Source: Erpobdella octoculata (lineage: Eukaryota; Annelida; Clitellata; Hirudinida; Erpobdellidae). Taken from it: 64,000 nt of DNA. Shown in pieces: positions 13,590 through 25,300 of this stretch. A model generated the notes under the pieces. The model did not search any database. It worked only from the letters and a program-made list of their open reading frames with translations, and was not told where the DNA came from. The stretch covers positions 6,486,432 through 6,550,431 of the forward strand of contig OZ022246.1 of the NCBI GenBank assembly GCA_963978895.1. Reading direction: 5' to 3'. The position numbers were made by a program, and so were the translations under genes. Position 1 is the stretch's first letter. Each line of letters begins with the position of its first letter.

Positions 13590-13690
13590 TAACTCGAGAA
13601 AAAATCGAGTCTGGTTTGTCTGTTACCGACAATACTGACTTACTCCATACAAGCGCTTTTACCGACTGAGCTAAACACCATTCTGTGAAA
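13590..13690 (-). repeat. tRNA-derived (SINE-like) sequence
   Basis: Read on the minus strand it has TTAGCTCAGTCGGTAAAAGC, a strong A-box/D-arm match, and about 60 bases later GACTCGATTTTTTCTC, a weaker B-box. The arms do not fold into a proper tRNA, so a tRNA-derived SINE or pseudogene is more likely than a functional tRNA. Confidence 0.55.
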
Positions 13691-13928
13691 AACATGGCGT
13701 GTTAGTCAGTCGAATAATATCGATTCGGAAGCCCATTTTTAGGATATCGATAGGCTGGAGCAAAAGTACGGCTGGACAGCCCTGTTATGGTTCTATTAAG
13801 GCTCAAATACGGACAGTCAAAATTTTTTAACAATATAAACTTTTTTATTCCATATAACCTTTTACCAATATAACCTTTATACCAATTGCAGGTATATATA
13901 GTAGCCGAAGATATAACCATATAAAAAT

Positions 13929-15805
13929 TAGAGATGGGAATCGAACCCAAAATTAGAAATTCGAGTTCGGTTCGGTTGATCATTTTTGGGTTCGGGTTCA
14001 GTTCGGTCACCTTGGGGTTCGAGTTCGGTTCGGGTTCGGTCACCCTTGGATTCGGGTTCGGTCACCTCTGGGTTCGAGTTTGGTTTGGGTTCAATTACTG
14101 TGGGGTTCGAGTTCGGTTCGACTTTTATTCGACTTCGAATGTAATTGAACAGTTAAAGTTTGGCTCAGAAATTGATTGAGTTCAGTTCAATTTTTTAATA
14201 CACAAATAATAGGTACATTTATTTTAACATTATTTAAAATATGAACAAATACAAATTTATAATTATATTTTTAAAATATTAGTTGCTCTAGAGTTTTTGG
14301 GTTCAATCTAGGCTTTTATAGGTTTCATCAAATGAAAAGGTTTATTACCAGTTCAATGATGAAACCATTTCTAAAATTGACCCAGTAAATCCGGAGATAT
14401 GCATTTTCTTGTAAACCCACTTTTGACTGGCCGTTTTGTTACGTGGGCAATTTTTTGGACAGAAATAGCTTGGTGTGATTCGCCTGCGCGTCTCAGCTAT
14501 GCGACTCTCTACACTTGAAACTATTCCAAGTAGAACTCTTTGTCTATGTCGCATCTACTAATCGCGCCTGATTTTGAGACACCAGCATATCAAAGTTTTT
14601 ACTATCACTTCTAACTTTCGCTATATCAAGTTTTTTCGATGGAGAAGAAACAATGATACAATTCATTATTAATTATCGGATAAAAATGCCGCCGCTTATA
14701 ACAATGAGAACAATAACAAAACAAATGGTCCGTTCTTTCTTTTTCATAGTTAAAAAAAAGAAGAAAATAATCAAATAAGTGATATTAAAAAGCTGGGCTC
14801 AAACTGTCATTTAATTTTCTAGGTTAGCTGTTTTTAATTTGTTTAGATGATGATTTAACTGGGTTTGAGTTCTGTTCGAGTTCGAACGTCATTGGGTTCG
14901 AGTTCGGTTTGAGTTCGAACTAGACCTCCTAGCCGAATTTTTTTATGTTTGTGGCTGGCTGAACAAATATTTCGGCTGATATCCCGATTAGCCGAATTTA
15001 CGCATAAAATTATTATTCGGCTTGAATTTTAAATTATCCGGCTCATGATTCAAATTTGTGGCTGATAATTATGTTAAATTAGACTAAAATTTAATATAAA
15101 ATTAAATACTAAAGTTAATAAAGTTCAAAATTTATTACCAATATATAAATTATCAAATTAATAGCAATTTTCATAAAAGTTAATTAAATCATCAAAAATG
15201 TCATATGATAAACGTCGGTCGAAGTTAACAAAAAATATTACTCATCTATAATATATCGAATTACAAACTAAATTATCTATAATATCTAATTATTAACTAT
15301 TAACATGAGAAGAGAATTGTGATACTTAAATTTATTCCTATTTTAAAGCGTCTGTCAGTAGCGATAATAAGTAAAGCAAAGATAATACAATGAAAATTAG
15401 ACAACGTAATTGATTTCAGAAAGAAATTCAGGAAATTAAACATTGCACACCAATGTATACATAATAGTTGATTTTGCACTTTACATTTAAAATTAGTTTT
15501 ATAATGAGTCAAACGTAACTAATACAAAAAAGGTCTAGGTTAAGCTGGCGTTCGGAAATTTTATAGTGGATTTTCGGCGTACCGTTTTCGGCTGGCCGCG
15601 GCTAACCGTATTTTTTTTCCGGCTGATTTACGGCGGCTGTAAAAAGTTCGGCGGCGGCGGCGGCCGGCGGCGGCTAGGAGGTCTAGTTCGAACGTCATTG
15701 GGTTCGAGTTCGATTTGAGTTCGGTGCATAAAAATTTGGGTTCATTCGAGTACGGTTCGAAATGCTAAAATTATGGGTTCGAGTTCGGTTCGATTTCCAT
15801 CTCTA
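13929..15805. mobile_element. hAT-type non-autonomous element (outer)
   Basis: Terminal inverted repeats start TAGAGATGG(G/A)AATCGAACC at both ends. The flanks are the exact 8-bp duplication ATAAAAAT (13921-13928 and 15806-15813). The interior near both ends is built from irregular GGTTCGAGTTCGGTTCG repeats. No transposase is encoded. A second element (14921-15685) is inserted inside it. Confidence 0.85.
14921..15685. mobile_element. hAT-type MITE nested in the outer element
   Basis: Ends are TAGACCTCCTAGCCG and its inverse; flanks are the exact 8-bp duplication GTTCGAAC (14913-14920 and 15686-15693). About 765 bp, AT-rich centre, GC-rich right end (GGCGGCGGCGGCCGGCGG). No coding capacity. 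Confidence 0.85.
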
Positions 15806-15813
15806 ATAAAAAT

Positions 15814-17995
15814 GTATCCTGTCAAATACAGCATTTAATAAGGAAACTTGAAAAATGAGCCTATATATGTTACTTAAGCACACTATGCCAGTTATTGCTT
15901 GTTTTCTGTTTTGTCCCATATGGTGTCCCAGTTTATCCTATGGCATCCATATTTACCTTATAGTAAGTCATTTTTATTGGCGACCCCGCTAGTTTTGATA
16001 GAAAGTTGATCATATATAATAAAAGTTATTATCTTACAATTATGAGAATTGTTTAAGAGCATGATCAAAGAGGTTCACAATGCTTCACAATCTAATGTTT
16101 TTCATACTATGACAATCTTAGGAAATCTCAAAAAAAATTTCTTCTAGCATTCTTAATTGAACATTAATTATATCACATCTATAGCATGGAAAGATCCGGT
16201 TTTATAAATTAAATGTGTTTTAATTTGAATACATATTGGTTGGGACTTTTATTATTGACCGATATATGGAGTAAACCAGTTTGTTTGAAGCATTTTGGAG
16301 AAATTCCACTGTATTTGTTTATTTGACTTTGTTTCTTTCCCGGTCACAACCACCATCTATGGTAGAGTAGGTACTACACACACCAGGCCGGGCCTTAATT
16401 TTAAAGTTTTCAAACGGGCAAGGCCGAGATTTCTTACCAAGTATCAAGTATATAGGAATTTCAGGCCTGTAAAAATAGCCGAGTTACCGAAGAGCCGGGC
16501 TGGGTCGCAAAAAATAAGCTCGTTTTCACAATAATAGGCGGGAAAGTGAGGATTCTATTAACTGAAATAACCACGATATAATTTGGACTAAAAAATCATA
16601 AAAATAGATGGATACAAAAATAAATGAATAAATTCAAATATATTGTGAAAATAAATTTGAAAGGTCTGCGATGTGACATCTCTTAATATCATGCTTCATA
16701 GTTTTGAACTTCGGAAGAATAATATTGGTTTATTGTCTGGAGCAGGTTTGAATGCGAGACGGGACCATACTTTAACAGAATGTGGTGAAAGTCATATTGG
16801 AGATAGGAGGTTTGGCGCAAGTTTAAAAAATCCAGTTGCTCTAATTTTTAGATTTATCAGATAAGTAAAGAGTTTTGAACATTAAACGGTTTTGCTTATG
16901 GTTTTAGATAAAATAAAAATATTAAAATTATTTAGTATTTTTATATAATTAGTATATTTAAGTCTTAATTGAAAATTACATTTCGGTTACGAGAATGAGC
17001 CTGACTTATGGCGATATTTTTGTATTTTATTTTATAGCATTTGAGTCAGTGGCATGTCAGTATGTGCGACGTCAAACGGGACTCCATGAAAAAATGATGA
17101 GCTTCATATTAGAAGAAGACAATAAAATAGAATGAACAAATTAAGTGAGAGAAAAAAGAGTAGAAAAAAGAAAAATAGAGATAGAGAGAAAGGAAGAAGA
17201 GGAAAGACCGAAAGAAAGCAGACAGACAGGCAGAAAAAAGAGATATAGGGACAGAGAGAAGCAGAAAGACAAAGACAGTCAGAAATAGAAACACAGACAC
17301 AGAGAACCAGAGTCAGAGAGAAAGAGAGAGACAAAGTGAAAGAAAGAAAAAATCTGCTTGTATAGCCCTTCAGTTTTTTTTATTAACTTTACATCAATCA
17401 GGATGGAAGTATATTTTCGCTGCGGTCGTGGACGGCTAAATGGAAACTTTCGGTTCATCAAGCAAGAAAAAAATAAGTAAGTCTCGTGTTTATATAACAT
17501 GAGTGTGTCTGTGTGTATACGTTTGCGAGCAAGTGTGTACGTGTGTAAGTTAAGGTGTTTTGTGTATGTGAGTGTCAGTTAATGATGACGACGTCGTAAG
17601 AAGCATCTAAGATGGACATAAATAATAAAAGCCATGCTAAAGGTTATGATTGTAGTATGCAGGATGGTCATGATTTTTATGAAAAATAGCACATGAATGA
17701 CATCAGGTCTCATGAGAAGTCAGATATGACTCATCTATCTCAATGCATCAACAAGGTTTGATGGTTTAGTGTTTTTTATGAAAGAGTTATTCGAACTTTT
17801 TAAATGGATTTAATAATTTTATATGCCACGTGTACCGTCTGATAAGAATGAGTAATATCATTGAACATCACTGGCGGGTTGCGGAATGTTAATTGGGGAA
17901 GCCAAGGCGCTCAACATGCCCTTCGCTAATTTTGGTTGGTAGTTAGGTCTTGAACCGAGAACAAAAAAATGAAAAGTAACATACATGAATAAGGG
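15814..17995. other. Gene-free stretch
   Basis: Holds a partial copy of the GC-rich GGGCCGGGC module (about 16384-16520), a purine-rich microsatellite (17130-17350) and a TG-rich patch (17500-17580). No coding region can be supported. Confidence 0.6.
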
Positions 17996-19772
17996 AGAGT
18001 TGCATAAGATGAGACGGTTCATAAGATGAGACAGCGCCTATAAAATTTCGATGGTTCCGCTTTAAACTGAAATTTCACTTTCTATTATAGCTTGTGCATA
18101 GTTTGCATCCTCTCTTCTTTTTTCGGTCAGAAAAAACAAGAGTGGTATTTTTAAGAATTATTATAAAAAAATTGGTGCTATTTTGTCGGATATCTAAATT
18201 CAAGGTAAGCATTAATTACTACTCTTTGTGTTGAGCATTATGAAAAATCTAAAATAACACTTTTGTTGCTTGTTATTTGCTGAATTTATTTGTGCACTTT
18301 TTTAATTTTAATGTGTGTTATTGCCTACGCCATGGTGAATTAAGTGCAATGGTATACTGGTTCTCAAGATGAGACATCTAATAGTTTCCCAAGATGAGAC
18401 GCGGCAAAAAGATTAAACAAAGATAATTTGTTTATTGTAGCCAGCAGTTTCTTTTAAAAACATTAAATATATGCTAACGTAATTAGGTTTGACTTGAATT
18501 TTTTAAATTAGACATTAAATTATTTAAATTTATGTACAATTGCAGGATGCTATTTTACAGAAAAGAAAATCACAGCGAAAATCATGGCAAGAAGCAGATA
18601 TATAAAGTATTTAAGCGGTATTTAGGTACAGCACTATATCGGCAATCTTAAGCCACCCGTTGTTAAATCACTTGTTAAATTTTAGATGGCCATGCACCAC
18701 ACACTAAAAGTATTGATGTCTCGTATATGGCTGTAAAAAATCAAAATTTACATTTGTAAAAACTGCTAAGCGACGACCGATTGTTGGAGCCTTATTTTGT
18801 TTGGTTGACAAACTAAAACGACGATTGATGGAGCCTTATTTTATTTGGTTAACAAGTGAAAGCAAACTTTTATTTTGTTAGTGGCGTCTACAGTATTAAA
18901 ATCAGTGGCGTGGCTAGGGTGGGGCGGTAGGGGCGGCCCGCCCCGGGTGTCACCCGTTTGGGGGTTTTTCAAAATTGGACCCGTGGACAACTTTGACCCT
19001 AGCATTTTTGATAACTTATTAAATAATTAATTGACAACTAAAATATGTCTCTAAATACACGGGCACGCGCGTCTCTTCCAAATCAACACAGACAAGATTT
19101 CGGGAGGCCCCCTGGCTGCGCCTCTGAAAGTAATAATTTTGAACATGTGATTTCCGAGTTTGCAACTGTCAAAACTAGAAGAAAGAAATAAAACTTTAAA
19201 TATTTTAAAAATACAAGTTTTGCAAGTTTCTTCTAAATATGTTTAAGATAGTATTGTAATTTGATGATCATTTACTTATAATTTGTCAAATGTTTATTTA
19301 AATTGTTGTATTGAAATCAAACTTCATGTTTACCTAATTTTTTTAAATAATGTTGATTTTAACTGTTTTTGAGGGGTGACACCGTCGATATCCGCCCCGG
19401 GTGTCACCCATGCTAGCTACGACACTGATTAAGATTCTGATTTTTTGTTGATTATAGTTTAATTACTCTGTTTGAATTATTAAATCTGACAGAATTTCTT
19501 TTAAATACCATAAAAGGGAAGATTTTAACGTTGTCTCATCTTAGGAAACCCACTGTCTCATCTTAGGCATCCTGTTGCCTAAGATGAGACATTTTGGGAC
19601 ATTAACCAAAAACGTGACTGTGAGCTTTATGTTTGAGATGTACAAATTTTAATTGTTAGATAATACAGCTAAGTTACTAAACTACAAGGCTGATACAAAA
19701 AAATTGGTTAATAAACAGAAATAAGCCCACCAACTGAGTAAGTCTGAAAATCGTCTCATCTTAGGCAACTCT
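17996..19772. mobile_element. Non-autonomous inverted-repeat transposon with iterated motif
   Basis: Termini are AGAGTTGC(A/C)TAAGATGAGAC in inverted orientation (17996-18015, 19753-19772). The decamer AAGATGAGAC or its complement occurs eight times: 18006, 18023, 18366, 18391, 19533, 19555, 19581 and 19753. No clear target duplication, so the superfamily is open (pogo/Tc1-like or other). A hAT MITE is inserted inside it. Confidence 0.75.
18903..19427. mobile_element. hAT-type MITE, nested
   Basis: Begins CAGTGGCGTGGCTAGGG and ends with the inverse of CAGTGTCGTAGCTAGC; flanks are ATTAAAAT and ATTAAGAT, an 8-bp duplication with one mismatch. Internally GGGTGTCACCC occurs near both ends. The terminus relates it to the element at 20089. 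Confidence 0.8.
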
Positions 19773-20088
19773 ATCTGTGACACGTATTTGGAGTGCACTT
19801 TCTGCAGTTGTGGGTTATGTAGGAAAAATAAAGAAGGAGTCCTAATCTTCTTATCTTTCAGCACAAACTGAATACAACCTCATTAGGAGTGGGGTGAAAA
19901 CCTTTTTTTACCATACGCAAAACGTTTTCACCAATTACTCATCTAATTTTGTAATATATATTTAACCCCAATTGTTTTCAAAAAAAACTTTGAAACACAA
20001 ATTGACAATTTATCAAGATGAAATGATAACCGTCTGCTACAGTGTACATTTTACTTTTTACATATATTTCTGGGATGTCAGATCAAAC

Positions 20089-21448
20089 CAGTGGCGTAGC
20101 TAGGGGGGGAGCAGGTGGAGCGGCCGCTCCCCCTGAGACCATTTTCCAAAAAGTGGGGCCTTTTTGGCCTTCTCAAGAATTAAAATAAATATTTTATTAA
20201 ATTTAGGGCTGTCAAAAATCTGTTAAAATCCCAACCGGGTATGTTGATTAATTATCAGCAAATAAGCAGTAAAAAACTGCACTGCTAAACAGTTGGCTGA
20301 GGCAAAGGGTATTCTTGTAACAATTGATACGTATGAATTCTTAGTTCTTCTAATATTCTGGAAAAAAGTGTTAGAGAAGGCTTTCAGTTTATCCACATAA
20401 TTACAGAAAAGCAGTATTGATTTGGTAACAGCTTCTCATTTGATTCAACTATTTGAAAACGATATGAAAAACATGAGAGATGAATTTAAATCTGAATTTG
20501 AACGTCTTGAGAATGAAGCAGCTGAACTTGCTGAAAAATGTGATATTACAACGGAGTATAAGCAACAAAGATTTCGGAAAAGAAAGAGATTCCACGAGGA
20601 AATTTCAGAGGATGATGTAATATCTGATGCCGGAAAAAAATTCATAGTTGAAACCTACATAGTATCACTCGATTGCATTATAAATAGCACAACTAAAAGA
20701 TTTGAACATTTTCAAAATGTTGCTTCCAAATTTAGTTGTTTAGATCCGAAGCATTTTAGCAATGACGATAATGTGACAAGATTAGAATCTTTAGCAGACA
20801 TGTACTCAGATGTCATCGAAAGTCGAGATGAAATTGTGCAAGAGTTTTTTTCATTTAAAGACATGTACAAGGAAATGTTAGGTATAATCAAGAAGGAAAA
20901 AAATTCTAGTGTCGAAGAAATGACCATCAACAATGTGCTCAAATTCATGATCGCCGATGACATGTGCTCCATTTTTCCTGGCCTTTTTACAATGTACGTA
21001 TTTTTCTGACCTTGCCAATAAACAGCGCTGGTGCGGAACGTTCCTTCAGGCGACTGAAACTCATAAAATCGTACGTGCGTTCTACAATTGGTGAGGACAG
21101 GTTGTCAGGTTTAGCCTTGATTACGATCGAAAGACAGTTTGCTAGTGAAGTGGATTATAACGAAGTAATCGATAACTTTGCAAGAATGAAGCCCAGACGA
21201 AAAAAACTGTTGTAATTAGTTTACACTGAGTAAGTATACAAACAGTATAATATACTATAATTGTTACTAAACAATACATAATATTGTTTTTCTACCTTTT
21301 GGGTGTTCCAGTATTTCTCTTTGAAATACGAAAATAAATACGTATGTAATAAATGCAATGTATTTAATTGAAATTCTTTATTTTGGTAAGTGGGCCTTTT
21401 ATATGTGCTCACCGCTCCCCCTGGTGCTAAAACCTGGCTACGCCACTG
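20089..21448 (+). mobile_element. hAT transposon remnant with partial transposase
   Basis: Inverted termini CAGTGGCGTAGC(T/C)AGG with an exact 8-bp duplication GATCAAAC (20081-20088, 21449-21456). At 1360 bp it is internally deleted but keeps the C-terminal part of a transposase pseudogene (20296-21215). Confidence 0.9.
20296..21215 (+). pseudogene. hAT transposase, C-terminal half, broken
   Basis: Begins mid-protein (AEAKGILVTIDTYEFLVLL), reads through an in-frame TAA near 20398 and continues into an acidic helical region. Near 20990 the frame shifts into the conserved hAT C-terminal dimerisation segment: LPINSAGAERSFRRLKLIK, then RLSGLALITIER. This resembles the ZMYM1/hAT C-terminal type of many animal genomes. 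With one stop, one frameshift and no N-terminal half it cannot make active transposase. Confidence 0.85.
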
Positions 21449-21844
21449 GATCAAACAGGCAGTTTTTCCAATCTTGGGGCCATGGCTTCTTTATCCTTGC
21501 TCTTAATCCACTAGTGTTAACATCTAGGGACAGATTGATTTTTAAATTTCATTCACTGCATTGATTTATTAAAATAAAAATTTAAATAACGTGTCATGTT
21601 AGGAAACATTCAAATAAAATTTTCTCAGAGGTGAAAAACAGAGAGAAAGCCAGCACGAAAAAATAGGGGAGGCTTTTCCAGGGACAAAAACACGGGAGCG
21701 AACTTTTCCAGGGGCGAAAAGCCGAAGGCGAAACATCCCGGGGCGAAACATCCCCGGGGGGAAAGTTTCCGCATCCCCGAACTGTTCAACTGAGCACTCT
21801 TTTTCTCAGTTGAAACAATTTTGAAGGTTACTCGCAAAGAACTA

Positions 21845-22015
21845 TCATGATGCCAATAAGCACTTAAAAAGGTGCCAAAAAGGTTCGCCTGATGCGCTTA
21901 AGACTAAATTAACAAATTCCGGCGTGGATAACAAGGCGTGAAAGAATTCAATTGTACTAGACGCCTTTTTATATTCACTTGGATGCTGTCTGCCACTTTA
22001 ATTAGACAGCCCAAT
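21845..22015. repeat. Dispersed repeat family R3, second copy
   Basis: Matches 8023-8215 (see there). The stretch 21457-21844 holds nothing recognisable except a GC-rich palindromic patch around 21720-21775 (CCCCGGGG). Confidence 0.65.
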
Positions 22016-22312
22016 CGAGTATTTGAACAACAAAACATTTTGTTATAATATTTTTTAATTATCCCAGGACAGTTGCAGTAATAGATAGGTACTTTTTTGC
22101 TTTTATTCTGTGCAGCATCAAACTAAATTTTTAATTATTTAATAGCGTAGTTTAGACAACAATTGCCTATTCAATTACTGGTCAAAACTCTTAGGCTTTT
22201 AATTTATTAAAGAAAGTTTACTTTTAATCTCTAAGTCGAATTTTTTCAACATAAACAGTGTTGAGGGCACCTTCTCGTGTGGTAGGTTGCCAACCGATCC
22301 TTTTCTGCAAAG

Positions 22313-25300
22313 ATGTCTGCTAATGGAAATGATGGCAAGTCAATTGCCGAGCTCGACGCTGAGGCTATTGAAAAGTTCAATAAAAAGTTGAAGGACAGTC
22401 TGGATAGGGAGGCCAATATGTATCGCCATTTCCTCTGGAGAGGTAACAGGATTAGGCCTTTCAGCATTGAGCCTTTGCCGTTTCCACGTCAAAGATTGGA
22501 GACCCCAATGACTCCTGAAGATAGAATGCTAAGGAAACAATGGCTGTTGGATCAAGAGCTTGCTCCCAACGAGCCTCGCTTTATTCCTGAGTTGTACCCA
22601 AGAAATCCAATCAGAAGATTTTTCGGCAAGCCCTGGGATGTATTCTTTGATGTTCTAAAACCGGTGCTTGTAAGTGTTTTGGTAGTTTTTGGTAATAATT
22701 TTTTATAAAGCGATTTTTAAACAAAGTTTCAACTTTTAAAACCAGCAGAAGCTCGAAATAGTTCGCTATGATGACCTATTCTCCTTCGAGCAAAGAGTAA
22801 AATGTACACATTAAAAGTTGAACAAATATCTATTAAAAATTTGCTTTAACTAAAATCATAGAGTTTAACAAAGTATTTTCAGTTTTTTTTTACTTTCTTT
22901 TATCGCTTTTAACATTTTCCGCCCACCACTCAAAAACTGCCTTGGAAATTTTTAACTGCTTAATATTTAATAATTTTGTTAAACAAACTTAAACTTAAAA
23001 TCTTAAAATATTAAGCAACACCTACATTGAATCTGTTTGATGGTTTTGTTCGATTGCTTAACACAATCATTTTTCTTGCTTAATGATAGAACTCCTTTTA
23101 GCTCCAAAAAACGGAAGTTTAATGTAGTCACTTTGACGTGACTACGTATTTTAATAGAGCTGAAAAAAATTAAATAAAATCCGGTTATTTACAAAAAGAC
23201 ACATCAGGCAATGACAATGGACAACAACAACATTGCAGACAGTACGGAACATGGTGAACCAACATGGCTAAAGGCGAAGAGGAAAGAGCTAAAATTGCCA
23301 CTAAAAGGTGCATGAGCCAAGCAAGTTAAGCAGTACAGATAGACACAGCACAGGTAAAAGTGCGCAGAGCATGTGTGTTGAATGCCGGCACACTACAATC
23401 GTTCTTTCGAAGATGGCAAAGCCAATCAAGGGGAAATATTAACACAAAAATCATAACTGAAATGACTATGGAAACAACCAATGAAAATATAATCACACAA
23501 CAGCGAATCTTATTATCATCTAAATTTGTTGAAGCAATAAGGATGTTGTCGATATACACAAAAATAAGCGGTAAATTGCGAAAGATAGAATCCATGGGTA
23601 TGTGGATATATGATTTACAGCATCAAGCTTGCTGTAGATCTTCTTACCATGAAAACGATCGATGCAGGAATTTATTTGCGGCATGGTAACGATTTTTTGG
23701 TGATGGCGTTCAACTGACGGAAATCACCGCAAGGTCGCCACGACTGTTTTTTTTCGGACTAGGTGAGCATGGAAGCTCACTAGCTCTTAGAAGGATGCAC
23801 AATACCTGCTGCCAGCATGAAATTAAACTATTTGCAATTTCAAACTTATTGGGGCAAGCTGACACATGCATGCAAAAGCAGGGCGTGCAGAACCCGTATC
23901 AATTGTATGCTGGACCAAAAGGCCATGAGCACAACCAATATAATCTATTTGCTCGGGCATAAGCAAGGCGGGGTATTTTTCAAATAGCATGGGTGGATTA
24001 GTGCCTACTGATCCCAGTACAACTGATCCCAAGACAACTGATCCCAGTACAACCGATCCCATGGACAACTGATCCCGTATATAACTGATACCAAAGTAAT
24101 TGATTTTGAGGCAGCTCATCATTTGACGACAGTGGTGGTGGTGGTGTTGCTTACGATGGCCGGCTGCATACGACAGTGGTGGTGGTGATAATGATACTGG
24201 CTACTCCAGTAAGATTAATCGATTACCGGATAAAACAGAACATGATGAAACAGAACTGTGATAAAGCAGAATATCGTGTATATTTTTTCTGTTTTTGCGA
24301 TATACAAATCGGTTTTAAATAGTTTTATATAATTTCTATTATCTTAACTTGGATCAATTTGATCACGGACAGTGTTTATCACAAAAAAGTTGACAAAAAT
24401 GTGCGCGATGTTCTGTTTTATCACTATTCTGATTATAATCAAAAACATCGAATAATTATTCAATGCTTTGTTTCTTCACTGTTCTGTTTTATCATGTTCT
24501 GTTTTATCATGTTTTATCATGTTCCGTTTTATCATGTTTTATCATGGAATCGATTTATCCGTGTCTAATATTTATTGTCACTTTTACTCAAAGACATTGA
24601 TGAATATATTTATAACAAAAAGAAACTTCAGAAAATTTTTATTTCAAAACAAAAATCCATTGAGCAAATTATATCAGTTTGTTGATTGCAGAAATGTGAA
24701 ATATCATAAAATGGGATCAGTTGTCCGTGTGATCAGTTGTCCATGAGATCAGTAGTACTGGGATCAGTTGTCCTGGGATCAGTTGCGATGATCCCAGCAT
24801 GGGTACAAAGGGCGGAAAGTTGTCTGGAAGTTTAGCACTGCATACTGAATACTCTGGCACAAGTTTTGAAATACATGGGATCTCTTGACAGCTGGTCGTA
24901 CCCAGCGACTTCCAAAATGACACCATCTAGGTTGTTAACTGTTTCCACCGGAAGCTTTGCTAGGGCGTGATAAAACTTTGTGATGTTGAATGATTTGTGA
25001 AAGAGTTTTTATGTCTGTCATCGTCCTTACTGTAGCGGTATTTGTGTCGGGGTTTCTTGCAGTGCTTTTGTGGCTTATATTGTTTTTTTAAGAGAACAAT
25101 GCAAAAGAAAAGTTGTGGGAAAATAATGAATTTTTTTGTTTTATAAAAGTTGTTTTAATTAATATGTGCAACTGGTCTAGCCATACCACTTTGCCACATC
25201 TTCAATTTTTCTTTCAATGCACATATGTTGCCTAACGATTGGAGCTCCGCGCATGTCACACCGATCCACAAAAAAGGAGCAACATCAGAAGTGGCTAACT

